The notes beneath the pieces are model-generated. The model did not search any database, was not told the DNA's origin, and worked only from the letters and a program-made list of their open reading frames with translations. The translations under genes and the position numbers were made by a program. Shown in pieces: positions 53,304 to 62,287 of a DNA stretch of 64,000 bases. This DNA is from Mesorhizobium sp. AR10 (GTDB lineage Bacteria > Pseudomonadota > Alphaproteobacteria > Rhizobiales > Rhizobiaceae), in assembly GCF_024746795.1 (NCBI RefSeq), contig NZ_CP080523.1, forward strand, positions 372,001 to 436,000, in the 5' to 3' direction. The stretch's first letter is position 1. Each line of letters begins with the position of its first letter.

Positions 53304-54150
53304 TTGAGTGCGGTTGCTAACACCAGGGCGATCACACCGCCGGATATTCGTGCGCGGAAGGGCGGAACGCCGCTCGTCTGCCTGATGGCCTATACCACGC
53401 CGATCGCAAAACTCGTTGATCGGCATTGTGACATTGTTCTCGTCGGCGACAGCGTCGGCATTGGTGCTCCACGGCTTGCCGTCGACGCTGGGCGTGACGC
53501 TTGAGATGATGGTCATGCACGGTCAGGCCGTGCGCCGTGGCCTGGAGCAGGCGCTGCTGGTCGTCGACATGCCGTTCGGCTCCTACGAGGAAAGCCCCGA
53601 GCAGGCCTTCCGCAATGCTGCACGTATCATGGCGGAAACCGGCTGCGCGGCGGTCAAGCTCGAAGGTGGCGAAGCAATGGCGGAGACGATCCGCTTCTTG
53701 GCCACACGCGGCGTGCCGGTCATGGGCCATGTCGGCTTGACGCCACAGGCGATCAATATCTTCGGCGGCTACCGCGTGCAGGGCAGATGCGGTGATGCGG
53801 AGCGCGTCGGGGCCGACGCGCGTGCCGTGAGCGAAGCGGGGGCATTCGCGGTGGTGCTGGAGAAGGTCCCCGAGGCGCTCCCCCGCCGGATCACCGCAGA
53901 GGTGGCGATCCCGACGATCGGTATCGGCGCCTGGGCAGCCTGTGACGGACAGATTCTCGTCGTCGACGACATGTCGGGCACCTTCGGCGACTTCCGGCCC
54001 AAATTCGTCAAGCGCTATGCCGAACTCGGTGAGATCGCCGGGGAGGCGATTGCGGTCTATGCGCAGGAAGTGCGCGACCGCCGCTTTCCCGCGGCCGAGC
54101 ATCTGTTCGGCGATGCGCCAAGGACGGTCAATGGTGGAGAAGGCGCATGA
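53304..54150 (+). pseudogene. panB: 3-methyl-2-oxobutanoate hydroxymethyltransferase, one-base frameshift
   Basis: PanB adds a hydroxymethyl group from 5,10-methylene-THF to alpha-ketoisovalerate, giving ketopantoate. The N-terminal frame (TTG 53304, AAGGAG upstream) reads [20 protein letters not shown] and [12 protein letters not shown]. The second frame resumes [16 protein letters not shown] and continues cleanly through [28 protein letters not shown] and [19 protein letters not shown] to the stop. The junction GGCATTGGTG has one T more than the expected GGC-ATG-GTG. Apart from this base the gene looks functional. It overlaps panC by four bases. Confidence 0.88.
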
Positions 54151-55035
54151 GCGTTCCGACCGCACGAACCGTCGCCGAATTGCGCATGGCTGTGGCCGGA
54201 TGGCGTCAGAATGGCCTGAAGGTCGCTGTCGTGCCGACTATGGGTGCCTTGCATGAAGGCCATCTGAGCTTGGTGCGTGCCGCGCTTGCCAAGGCCGACC
54301 GGGTTATCGTGACGCTGTTCGTCAACCCGAAACAGTTTAACAGCGCGGCCGATCTCGCGGCCTACCCGCGCACTGAGCATGACGATGCCGCCAAGCTTGC
54401 GCCGCTCGGCGCTCATCTGCTCTACGCGCCAAATGCAGCGGACGTGTATCCGGAAGGTTTCGCCACTACGATCTCGGTGAGTGGGGTGAGCAGGGGCCTA
54501 TGCGGCGCGTTTCGTCCGGGCCATTTCGACGGCGTGGCAACCGTCGTCGCCAAGCTCTTTTTACAGACGCGTGCTGATCTCGCCTTCTTCGGCGAGAAGG
54601 ATTTCCAGCAACTGCACGTCGTTCGCCGGCTCGTCCGCGATCTCGACATTCCAATCGAGATTGTAGCATGTCCCACGGTACGTGAAGCCGACGGCCTGGC
54701 GATGTCGTCGCACAATGTCAGGCTCTCGGCCGCACAGCGCCTGGCAGCGCCAAGGCTCGCCGAAGTCCTGTCGGCTTCGGCCGGGCGATTGTCGGCGGGA
54801 TTGCCAGCCGAGTGTGCTTGCCGAGGTCAGGCAAGCGATCCTCGCTGCCGGTTACGACGAGGTCGAGTATCTCGAGCTACGAGCAGACCATGACCTGTCG
54901 CCGCTTTCCGCCGCGGATCGACCGGCCCGCCTGATCGTCGCCGCCTGGCTCGGCGGGACGCGGCTTATCGATAACGTCGGAGTTCTTCCCGGGCAGCGCA
55001 AAGGCGAGTTGCTCGCGGCAGCCAATGCCGCATGA
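54147..55035 (+). pseudogene. panC: Pantoate--beta-alanine ligase, frameshifted
   Basis: PanC condenses pantoate and beta-alanine with ATP. ATG 54147 overlaps the panB stop (ATGA). The first frame has [17 protein letters not shown] (ATP-binding HxGH), [35 protein letters not shown] and the KMSKS-like MSSHNVRLS. Near 54815 the frame breaks; [32 protein letters not shown] and GGTRLIDNV continue in another frame to TGA 55035. A one- or two-base indel is enough to explain it. Confidence 0.88.
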
Positions 55036-55111
55036 TTGAAAATGCCGCAAGGCTTGTACAAAGGCGCCTCGGCAGAATGACTCAGACAAATAGCAGTAGC
55101 AGGGAGTGGAT

Positions 55112-55708
55112 ATGGTCTTTCGATTGAAGGAGCGCCTCGGCAGGAAGTTCGAAGAAGAAGTGCAATTCTTCAAGGGCTAGCAGAAGGACAAGAAACGAGT
55201 GGGTGCGCTTATGCCAACGTCCGTACATGCCGCGCGTCGTATGGCAAGCGTGATTAACCCGGCATCCGGATTGCCGGTTCTTGAACTTGGCGCGGGAACT
55301 GGCGTCATCACCAGGGCAATCCTGCAAAGAGGCATCAAGCCGCATCAGCTAATTTCGGTCGAATATTCCAAGGATTTCTATCGGCGCCTGACGCGAGCCC
55401 TTCCGGGCGTGGATTTTCGATTGGGCGATGCGTTCGCGCTGGGGGAAGTGCTGGCCGAGCGGAGCGGGGAGCAATTCGACTGTGTGATAAGTGCGGTGCC
55501 GTTGTTGAGCTTTCCAATGGAACAGCGCATTGCGTTGCTCGAGGATTTGCTCGCCCGAATTCCTCGCGGGAGGCCCGTGATCCAAATCACCTACGGACCT
55601 TTGTCGCCGGTGATCAAAATGCCCGACCGCTACGTCGTGTCTCACTATGATTTCGTCGTCCGCAACATCCCGCCCGCACAGCTCTGGACTTACCGACGAG
55701 CAGTCTGA
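55112..55708 (+). pseudogene. pmtA: Phospholipid N-methyltransferase with an early nonsense codon
   Basis: PmtA methylates phosphatidylethanolamine toward phosphatidylcholine. From ATG 55112 the frame reads FRLKERLGRKFEEEVQFFKG and then TAG at 55178 where relatives have Trp. It continues without further lesion: MASVINPASGLPVLELGAGT (SAM motif I), LISVEYSKDFYRRL, VISAVPLLSFPM and YVVSHYDFVVRNIPPAQLW. A GTG at 55199 could start a shorter product missing the membrane-contact N-terminus. It sits downstream of panBC. Confidence 0.82.
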
Positions 55709-56369
55709 GCCGCAGCACGCGCGGAAAGGCGGCATTCCGCAAAATCCTGCTGAAGGACACGACGGTGATCGTCACGAAATTCGCATCGATTGTGCTTTTG
55801 TAGCCGCCTCCGCTTTGCGGAAGCGGCTATGCCTTTTAGCGCACACTCATCTGCTACGGACTTCGCCCTGCGGAAAACAGACAGCGAAGCTACCGCCACC
55901 TCGAAAATCTCGCGACGGCGTCTCGATGCCGGGACCGGCCTGCCATTTTTGAGAAGTGATCCGTGCAGGTGCCTGACGCAAATCTTGCCATCCCGTCCTT
56001 GACCATGTCATAGCCATCGCCCTCTTTCAGCTGCCTGAGCCTCCCGGCAGCCGGATCAATGATGACGATCCCCCGAATATTCCTTTTTTTGAAGAGCGTG
56101 ACGGTCTACGCCATCTTGTGGTGCCTCAGCTTGTACGATGGCCTCCTGGCCTTCCGTGCCATGCAAGCGACGAGGTTCGGTCACTTTACCGTGCAATGGC
56201 GTTCGGAAATACGACAGGCGAACCACAATAGTCATGTTTAGGCTGAAGACTTTTCAGTGGACCGCGAAAAAAGAAAACTGCAGCCCTTCCAGTTCTTGCA
56301 AAGCGCTTTAATTCGCTTTCGTTGGAGAAGCGTCGTCGCTAGTCCAACTCTTCCGATCGTCACTCGCTG
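55709..56369. other. Spacer with no supported gene
   Basis: A 60-codon hydrophobic frame at 56059-56241 is open, but it has no recognisable domain and no convincing ribosome site. Otherwise nothing is seen. Confidence 0.4.
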
Positions 56370-56690
56370 TCATGTGACTGCATGCTTCAAGAGCTTCTCG
56401 AACACAAACAGCTTGCCTTCGCGCACGCTGTCTTCAAGGGGCCGCGAGTGCGCCAAGTGCGCCGCAATCGCGCCGGCCAGCATGCAACCCGTCCCGCGCA
56501 TCGATGCGGTGAGGCGCGGCGTGTCGAAGCGGATCGGTTGTTGATCGCGGAGTAACAGAATGTCGGTCGATCGAGGTCCCGATGCGTGGCCGCCCTTGAT
56601 CAGCAGAGCCTGAGGCCCGGCGGCCAGCGGCGCGTTCACCCTGGAGATCGGATACCACCTGATTTCGGGCGAAGGCTTTACGCTGCTTGC
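56370..56690 (-). pseudogene. HMP/HMP-P kinase C-terminal fragment (ThiD-like)
   Basis: The minus strand reads QALLIKGGHASGPRSTDILL, IRFDTPRLTASMRGTGCMLA and GAIAAHLAHSRPLEDSVREG. This is the C-terminal part of the ribokinase-fold hydroxymethylpyrimidine kinase, including the RGTGCMLA anion hole and catalytic-region signature. The N-terminal two thirds are missing, so it is non-functional in thiamine synthesis. Confidence 0.72.
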
Positions 56691-56849
56691 GGGCGTTGCT
56701 GAAGACGTAGACCGGTGCATTCTTGTCAGCCAAAGCGGCTCTTTACATATTTTCTCGCCGCTTCGGTCAGCGTCGGGCGACGCGGGCTCGACGTGTTAAA
56801 CGCTCGTTCAGCTAATGGAGGAACTGATGAACGATACGATTTTTGACCT

Positions 56850-57098
56850 TTAATCGCCGCGTAGGATATTTGCTTCGCGCGCGGCCGCGACGAAGGCCCT
56901 TCGGGCGGCGGGTGGATGAGCCTTACCCCGTAGTGCCTTCAAACAGGCGTCCATCGCTGCCCTGCGCTTCTCCGTCTGACGACCAGAAACCTGCAGCAAG
57001 ATGGCGGCCGCATCATTGACATCGAATACGGCACGTTCTGGGCTGTGGCGGCCAATCTGGACCACGACTTGCCTCTCAAATCTCACCAAACCGGTCAT
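56850..57098 (-). CDS. DUF982-family protein
   Basis: The 82-residue protein starts MTGLVRFERQVVVQIGRHSP at ATG 57098 behind GGGGGACAGCGAG. The pattern FDVNDAAAILLQ and a late AARRAFVAAAREANIL matches the small rhizobial DUF982 family, of unknown function. It lies 39 bp downstream of the MFS_3 transporter gene and may share its transcript. A second member is at 60386-60688. Confidence 0.72.
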   Translation of the reverse strand: MTGLVRFERQVVVQIGRHSPERAVFDVNDAAAILLQVSGRQTEKRRAAMDACLKALRGKAHPPAARRAFVAAAREANILRGD

Positions 57099-57137
57099 CT
57101 CGCTGTCCCCCAAGCTCTACCAACCCAAAGCCGGCGA

Positions 57138-58787
57138 TCACAGCCGAAAGAAAAATCGCGTCGATTGATCCCGCCTCTGGGTTGCCACGGTCGGTCGTTC
57201 AATCGAAAGCTTGGTACGAGGCGGATTTGCCATGTTCAATTCGAGCAGATGTTGGTCCAACGCCTTGTCCGCCGTCGTCAGGCGATGATTCAGCCGCAAA
57301 TAATCCATCCAGGTCGGCGTGCGGAAGGTTTCTGTCCAAAGCAAAGGATCCTGAAGATCGCGCTGGAGGTTCCAGTGCCGAGCACCGACGCGGCTTTGCA
57401 CTCGCCGTCGTTCCTGCATCCGGTCCAGGAAAGCTTCGACGTTTGCCTCCGGTATTGAGTACTCGATCTTGACGACGATCGGCCCGCTTCTCGGCTTTAG
57501 GTCGAGAGCGAGCTGTGGCGTTTCGAAGCCAAAAGGATCCTGATCAGAGTCCTGCCATTGACGGATAGGCATCAGGAAGCCGGTGGCCGCGACCATTACC
57601 AGCGCTCCAGCGGAAACCTCGAGGGACAAGGTAAGCGAATAGGTCTCAGCCACTGAGCCCCACAGCCAGCTGCCGGCCGCGATACCGCCAGACGAGAGGG
57701 CATAGTGGATCGAGAGCGTGCGACCGACGACCCACCTTGGGCTTGCCAATTGGACACTCACGTCGAGCCCCGTCCAGGTGACGACCCAGCCCGCGCCGCC
57801 GAGCGCCAGCGCAATAGCCGCCACCGCCACTGAAGTAGTGAGAGCAAGAGATAGACAGCACGCCGCACAGGCAATGCATGCCAGTGTTGTCAGCCGCTCC
57901 TGGGACAGCGACCGCCTCAAGACATTGTTGCAAATGCCGACGCACAAGGCGCCCGTCCCGAAGCCGGCCATCAGGACACCATAAACGATTGGTCCTCCCC
58001 CTAGTTGATCGCGGGCAACGAGAGGCAGCAGCGCGAGTATCGAGATGCTGGTCAGGCCAAAAAGCGCTCCACGCGCGATTGCCGCCTTGATCTCCGCCGA
58101 CAGGGCCGTGAAGCGCGCTCCGTCATGGATGGCGGTGGTCAAAGGCTCGCGCGGGAGAGGTGAGGTGCGAACATCCCATTTGCGACGCCCTATGGTCCAC
58201 AGCAGCGCTACATAGGTCAGTGTCGCCACAGCGAAAGCTGTCAGAGGTCCAAAGGAGGCAACGACGATGCCACCGAGCGCCGGGCCGACGCTTCGAATGG
58301 CGTTGTATCCAACCGAGATGAGCGTGACCGCGGCTGGGACTTCGCGTTTTCGTAAGATATCGCCCACCGACGCGTGCCAAGCAGGATCGGTGAAAGCGGC
58401 GCCCGCTCCGGCCAAACAGCTGAAGGCAAGAACCATCCATGGATTGAAAATCCCGAGGGCCGCAAGAACAGTCAGCATCGCCGAGGACAACGCTATCATG
58501 CACCAGCCAGCGAACATGAGATTGCGGCGGCTGTAATTGTCCGCCAGGGCCCCGGCGATGATCGACAGGACGAATATGGGGAGTGTCGTCGAAGCCTGAA
58601 CCAAGGCGACCATCACGTCCGAAGTCGAGATGGTCGCCATCAGCCAACTGATGGCGACAGTTTGAATTAGCCAGCCAAGGCTGGCGACCTGGGTGCCAAG
58701 CCAGATCGATCGAAAGGTCGCATTTTCGAGCGGCGCAAATGTCGCCGACGAAGCTGGACTCGCATCTGCGCGCGGCACCCTGCTCAT
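57138..58787 (-). CDS. MFS_3-type transporter with C-terminal soluble domain
   Basis: The 549-residue protein has about 12 membrane spans in the first 410 residues (FRSIWLGTQVASLGWLIQTV; the loop GALADNYSRRNLM; PALGGIVVASFG), then a cytoplasmic extension. Residues about 440-520 (VVKIEYSIPEANVEAFLDRM; RVGARHWNLQRDLQDPLLWT) resemble an antibiotic-monooxygenase-like ferredoxin-fold domain that accompanies this MFS subgroup. Probable exporter; substrate unknown. Confidence 0.85.
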   Translation of the reverse strand: MSRVPRADASPASSATFAPLENATFRSIWLGTQVASLGWLIQTVAISWLMATISTSDVMVALVQASTTLPIFVLSIIAGALADNYSRRNLMFAGWCMIALSSAMLTVLAALGIFNPWMVLAFSCLAGAGAAFTDPAWHASVGDILRKREVPAAVTLISVGYNAIRSVGPALGGIVVASFGPLTAFAVATLTYVALLWTIGRRKWDVRTSPLPREPLTTAIHDGARFTALSAEIKAAIARGALFGLTSISILALLPLVARDQLGGGPIVYGVLMAGFGTGALCVGICNNVLRRSLSQERLTTLACIACAACCLSLALTTSVAVAAIALALGGAGWVVTWTGLDVSVQLASPRWVVGRTLSIHYALSSGGIAAGSWLWGSVAETYSLTLSLEVSAGALVMVAATGFLMPIRQWQDSDQDPFGFETPQLALDLKPRSGPIVVKIEYSIPEANVEAFLDRMQERRRVQSRVGARHWNLQRDLQDPLLWTETFRTPTWMDYLRLNHRLTTADKALDQHLLELNMANPPRTKLSIERPTVATQRRDQSTRFFFRL

Positions 58788-59282
58788 TGGGTTGAGCCCT
58801 CCCTCGGTCTATCGGTCGTTTTAGAGGTGCCCTCCCGGCGCACGTGCCCATGGAGGAATGGCACCATGAGCGCATTTTGTCGGGGCAGCGCAAGATATTT
58901 CTTTACCGCTGGCACTCTGGCGCAAGCGATTACTTCATCTGGAATTGCCGCCAACGCGCTTTCATGATTGCTGGGTCTATGTCACGTCCTCGCGAAAAGA
59001 ATTTCCCGGACTACGCATACCTGCCTGGCAACCATCCACATCCGGTTCGCGACCCCTTGGGTCACAGTTATCAAAGCGACCCAGTGACCGGTTGCGGTCG
59101 AGGAATCACTCGTGAGTCTTGGCCCTAAGCCTACAATCAGGCGTTCCCATATATGGCGCGACCGGCCCGTCCCATTCTGCAGCGATTTTAACCATCTAAA
59201 AAATCACCGCCCTCATCAAGGCCAGAATAATCTTAATAGAGTTGGTAACGGCTCCTTCAGCGCCAATGTCTAAAGAAACAAC
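58788..59282. other. Spacer containing a DUF309-like scrap
   Basis: Upstream region of the MFS_3 gene, then a short DUF309-like reading frame listed separately. Nothing else is recognised. Confidence 0.4.
58979..59128 (+). pseudogene. DUF309-family N-terminal fragment
   Basis: The 49-codon frame starts at ATG 58979 and contains NFPDYAYLPGNHPHPVRDPL and GHSYQ, typical of the opening of DUF309 proteins. The remaining helical domain is absent. Confidence 0.5.
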
Positions 59283-60064
59283 ATGACACCGCGCGCCAAG
59301 CGTATTTTGGGAAAATCATTAGACGATAATTGCGGTCGTCGCGACCTTCGGTCTGTCGTTTATGGCTAGACTTGCGCTTCAGATGCCTATCGACTGGCTG
59401 AGTTGGGTGGAATGTACGTTCATTCCAATTCTGATCGGAATGCCGGTCAGTGCCTTCATCTTCACGCAGTCGGAAACGATCCAGGAAACATGTGACAAGT
59501 TGGAGAAGTCACATGCAGCCCTGAAAGAGACGCATGACAGGCTCACCTTCGTCACCAGTCATGTCCCGATGACGGGGCTCCTTTAGTCGCGGTGGATTTA
59601 TGGCAAGGATGGACAGAAGCCGCGAAGAAGGGGAATGCGACACACTCCTTCTGATCGATCCAGATCACTTCTCTTCGTTCAACGATAAGTACGGACACTC
59701 CAAGGGCGACGAGGCTCTGGTTCGGATTGCAAAGGCGCTCGTCTATATGACTCGCCCTGGGGACTCGATTGGTCGCCTTGGCGGGGAAGAGTTTGGGGTC
59801 TTGTTACGCGGCGTGCGCATTGAGCAGGCAACTACCGTCGCGGAGAACATTCGTCGACTTATCGAGGGGATTTCTTGGGTGAAGGGGCAACAAGACGGCG
59901 TGAAGGTGACGGTCAGCATTGGTGGTGCGGAAATCCCGCATGATGCAGATACTCAGGATGTCCTTCGCACTGCCGGCCGATGCCTTTTTGAAGCGAAACA
60001 ACGTGGGCGGAACCGCGTTTCGTTCGCCTTTGAAGCAGCCAAGTTGCGGGTCGTGGCACCGTAG
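59283..60064 (+). pseudogene. Diguanylate cyclase (GGDEF) with two frameshifts
   Basis: Piece 1: MTPRAKRILGKSL (from 59283). Piece 2: IIAVVATFGLSFMARLAL and PILIGMPVSAFIFTQSETI, membrane and linker, ending DRLTFVTSHVPMTGLL then TAG. Piece 3 (from 59588): SRGGFMARMDRSREE, LLLIDPDHFSSFNDKYGHSK, GRLGGEEFGVLLRG (active-site GGEEF) to 60064. One extra T near 59582 explains the second break. The catalytic half alone is intact and has an ATG at 59600, so a soluble GGEEF domain might still be made. Confidence 0.8.
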
Positions 60065-60385
60065 CCGATCCGGTTTGGGCCGCCGAGGTGCAAAAACTGT
60101 CTGTGCCGAGATCCCTGATTCACGGCTTTCGAGATACTCCGCGGTGTAGCCCAGGCTTGTTCCCCTGACTGTACGGTAGACAAAAAAGAGCCTGGCCATC
60201 GCATCCCTATTGCGAGGATTCGGGAGGTACGGGATTGGAATCGGCCTGTTGGCCGCTACTCTCCTCTTGAAACCGTCATCTCTTGAAACCGTCATCGCCC
60301 TGACAACACATTCTGCAATGGTCGGCGGGTGTCGATGAGGCGCCTGTTCAAGCAAACCAGCTGTTCAGCAGGTCGGGAGGAACGA
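60065..60385. other. Spacer, no gene seen
   Basis: No coding frame is supported. The direct repeat TCTTGAAACCGTCATC occurs twice at 60266-60296 in tandem. The end holds the GGGAGG ribosome site of the next gene. Confidence 0.4.
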
Positions 60386-60688
60386 ATGAACTCTGAGGCG
60401 TTCAGCAGCCCACTTTTCGTGAAGCGTGCAGCGTACATCGTACAAGAGATTGCCAGTCTTGCGGACGCTGTCGATTTCCTCAACGAATGGCCAGAAGATC
60501 GCAGAGACCTGGTCCACGAAGCCGCCCTCAGGGCGTGCTATGATGCATACGATGGGCGAAAACCTGTAAGCGCAGCGCGCAATGCCTTTTTCGGCTTTGC
60601 GAAACGGGTCGCTATATTGGAAGATGCAAGCTCCGCGATGCAGTGGCTCGCTGCCTGCAAGTCGGGCACTGGGAAAGTGCAAGTTTAG
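60386..60688 (+). CDS. DUF982-family protein
   Basis: The 100-residue protein starts at ATG 60386 with GGGAGG five bases upstream. The core EIASLADAVDFLNEWPEDRR and YDGRKPVSAARNAFFGFAKR fits DUF982, a small family common on rhizobial replicons with no known activity. It stands alone between the broken cyclase gene and the paiB-like gene. Confidence 0.78.
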   Translation: MNSEAFSSPLFVKRAAYIVQEIASLADAVDFLNEWPEDRRDLVHEAALRACYDAYDGRKPVSAARNAFFGFAKRVAILEDASSAMQWLAACKSGTGKVQV

Positions 60689-60800
60689 GCGTCGGCGCCG
60701 TGTGTGGCTGGCGGGGGCACGCCGAGGAGGGCATTGTGTCGAGATTTCATAGATAGTCGAATGCAGAAGCAGTTCGCCACATTACAGCAGAACGGCAGAT

Positions 60801-61436
60801 CTACACGACCTTCACTCGCTCGGCGAGGGCTCGTGCCAAGATCTCGCCCGAGTGACCGGCGGCCTCAAGCCCGCGGCGTGTGCCGTCCAAATCGGCGTCG
60901 TTCTCTTCCTCATTCAGTTTCCATGCTCCCTCGAGGCGCTCGACGCGAAATTCCAACCCGACAACGCCCCGCATCATCCTGTCGATATATTCTTGCGGCG
61001 CATCCGACACGCTCCAGGGCGCTGGACGCGTGGCCTCGTGCCGGTCGGTCATGTCTTCAACCTGGCGCCGCAGCCAGGCCCTATCCTCAATCGCCGTCAA
61101 GCTTCCGTGCGCGTGTATGGCGATATAGAGCCATGTGGGGACGACCTTTCCCGTCTCGCGCTTGGTCGGATACCACTGCGGCGACATGTAGGTGTGAGGG
61201 CCCTGAAAAATCGCGAGACTGGCGCTGCCTTCTGGTACCCGCCAATGCGCGTTGGCACGCGCGACGTGGGCCGCGAGGATCAGGCCTCCATCCGGCGCCT
61301 GCCGCGCGATGGTCGGCACATGCGTGGCCTCGATGCCTGCAGGCGTCGGCGTCACGATCGTGGCGAAGCCGATCTCGCGGATCGCGGCCAGAAGCACATC
61401 GGGGCGGTCTTCGACAGATTGACGGGGCCGGTACAT
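60801..61436 (-). CDS. PaiB-family FMN-binding negative regulator
   Basis: The 211-residue protein has the PaiB split-barrel pattern: MYRPRQSVEDRPDVLLAAIR, THVPTIARQ, FQGPHTYMSPQWYP (about 78-92), VPTWLYIAIHAHG (about 98-112) and LEFRVERLEGAWKLNE near the end. The name comes from Bacillus PaiB; the family is often a flavin reductase-like protein and regulation is unproven. It begins 1 bp after the B3/4-domain gene, so both are co-transcribed. Confidence 0.85.
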   Translation of the reverse strand: MYRPRQSVEDRPDVLLAAIREIGFATIVTPTPAGIEATHVPTIARQAPDGGLILAAHVARANAHWRVPEGSASLAIFQGPHTYMSPQWYPTKRETGKVVPTWLYIAIHAHGSLTAIEDRAWLRRQVEDMTDRHEATRPAPWSVSDAPQEYIDRMMRGVVGLEFRVERLEGAWKLNEEENDADLDGTRRGLEAAGHSGEILARALAERVKVV

Positions 61437-61437
61437 C

Positions 61438-62103
61438 TTAGTTTTTCTCGACTGCGCGGCTCAAGGACCCGGTTGACGTATTCAACCCAGCGATTTCGAT
61501 CTGGGCATTTGGGCACAGTGCCTCAATCACCCCGGTCAGTTGCGCCCCAGCGGCCTTCAGCCGCTCCGAAGACATGGGCTCGAGCGCCTCGAGTACAAGC
61601 CAAAGGGAACGCGAATCGGCCGTCACCATAGTCCGCCGCCCCTGCCTCCAGTTCCAGCGGCGGCAGGTGACTCCGGCGTCATCGCACCAAACGATTTCGC
61701 CCGGCTCAGGATGCTCGGTGACCGGTTCGCCTCGGCTGACGGTGTCGAACGGCTCCACCCCCGTCGCGATCAGAAGTCTCGGAAGACCTTGATAGTGATC
61801 GAGGTCTTCGCCCCCAACCGGAATGCCGTAGAGCACGCTGACGGCGTTGTAGGCGTCCACCAGCGGGGAAATCCGTGGCAATGAGCCATCCTTGCGAATC
61901 CGCTTGAGAAGCGTCGCAGCCGAGCAGGGTGTCCGACTACCCTTGGCACCGAAGGCGCTGTAGGCTTCGACCCAAGCCGCAAGATGCGCATCCCTTTGGG
62001 CATCGTCGCCAAGCGCGGCCTGCTCCGCGGCCGCGATCGCGTCGGCGAGCGCCGGGGCCTGCGGCACGTCGACTTCAGCGTTTCGCACGACGATGCTCAG
62101 CAA
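61438..62103 (-). CDS. B3/4-domain protein with a nonsense codon near the native start
   Basis: The protein has about 221 residues of the phenylalanyl-tRNA-synthetase B3/4 (editing-like) fold: KGSRTPCSAATLLKRIRKDG (about 54-73), PLVDAYNAVSVLYGIPVGGE (about 80-99) and EIVWCDDAGVTCRRWNWRQG (about 138-157). Free-standing members may deacylate mischarged tRNA or bind amino acids. Upstream the same frame reads MITPEI, TAG (62127-62125), then ARHPSFHLLSIVV from ATG 62145. The family N-terminus therefore extends across an amber codon; a TTG at 62103 is the best remaining start. Confidence 0.7.
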   Translation of the reverse strand: MLSIVVRNAEVDVPQAPALADAIAAAEQAALGDDAQRDAHLAAWVEAYSAFGAKGSRTPCSAATLLKRIRKDGSLPRISPLVDAYNAVSVLYGIPVGGEDLDHYQGLPRLLIATGVEPFDTVSRGEPVTEHPEPGEIVWCDDAGVTCRRWNWRQGRRTMVTADSRSLWLVLEALEPMSSERLKAAGAQLTGVIEALCPNAQIEIAGLNTSTGSLSRAVEKN

Positions 62104-62287
62104 GTGAAAGCTCGGGTGCCGGGCCTAAATCTCGGGGGTGATCATGGGCGTGAAAGACATGGGCTGCTCCGTCCTGCGGGAAGGCTCTGCGTTACGGTTC
62201 ATTCAGGGCAATATCGAACATCGCGGGCAAGGCGAACTCCTCGGACTTGTGGGAATCCGGTCGCGCATGTCGCACAAGGCCGCCTGG

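Noticed and set aside
56059..56241. A 60-codon hydrophobic frame that could be a small membrane protein
   Set aside because: No family, no clear ribosome site, and it lies in a region of eroded sequence; it cannot be supported from sequence alone.
60266..60296. Tandem repeat of TCTTGAAACCGTCATC considered as a CRISPR-like or regulatory repeat
   Set aside because: Only two directly abutting copies with no spacer; most simply a local slippage duplication.
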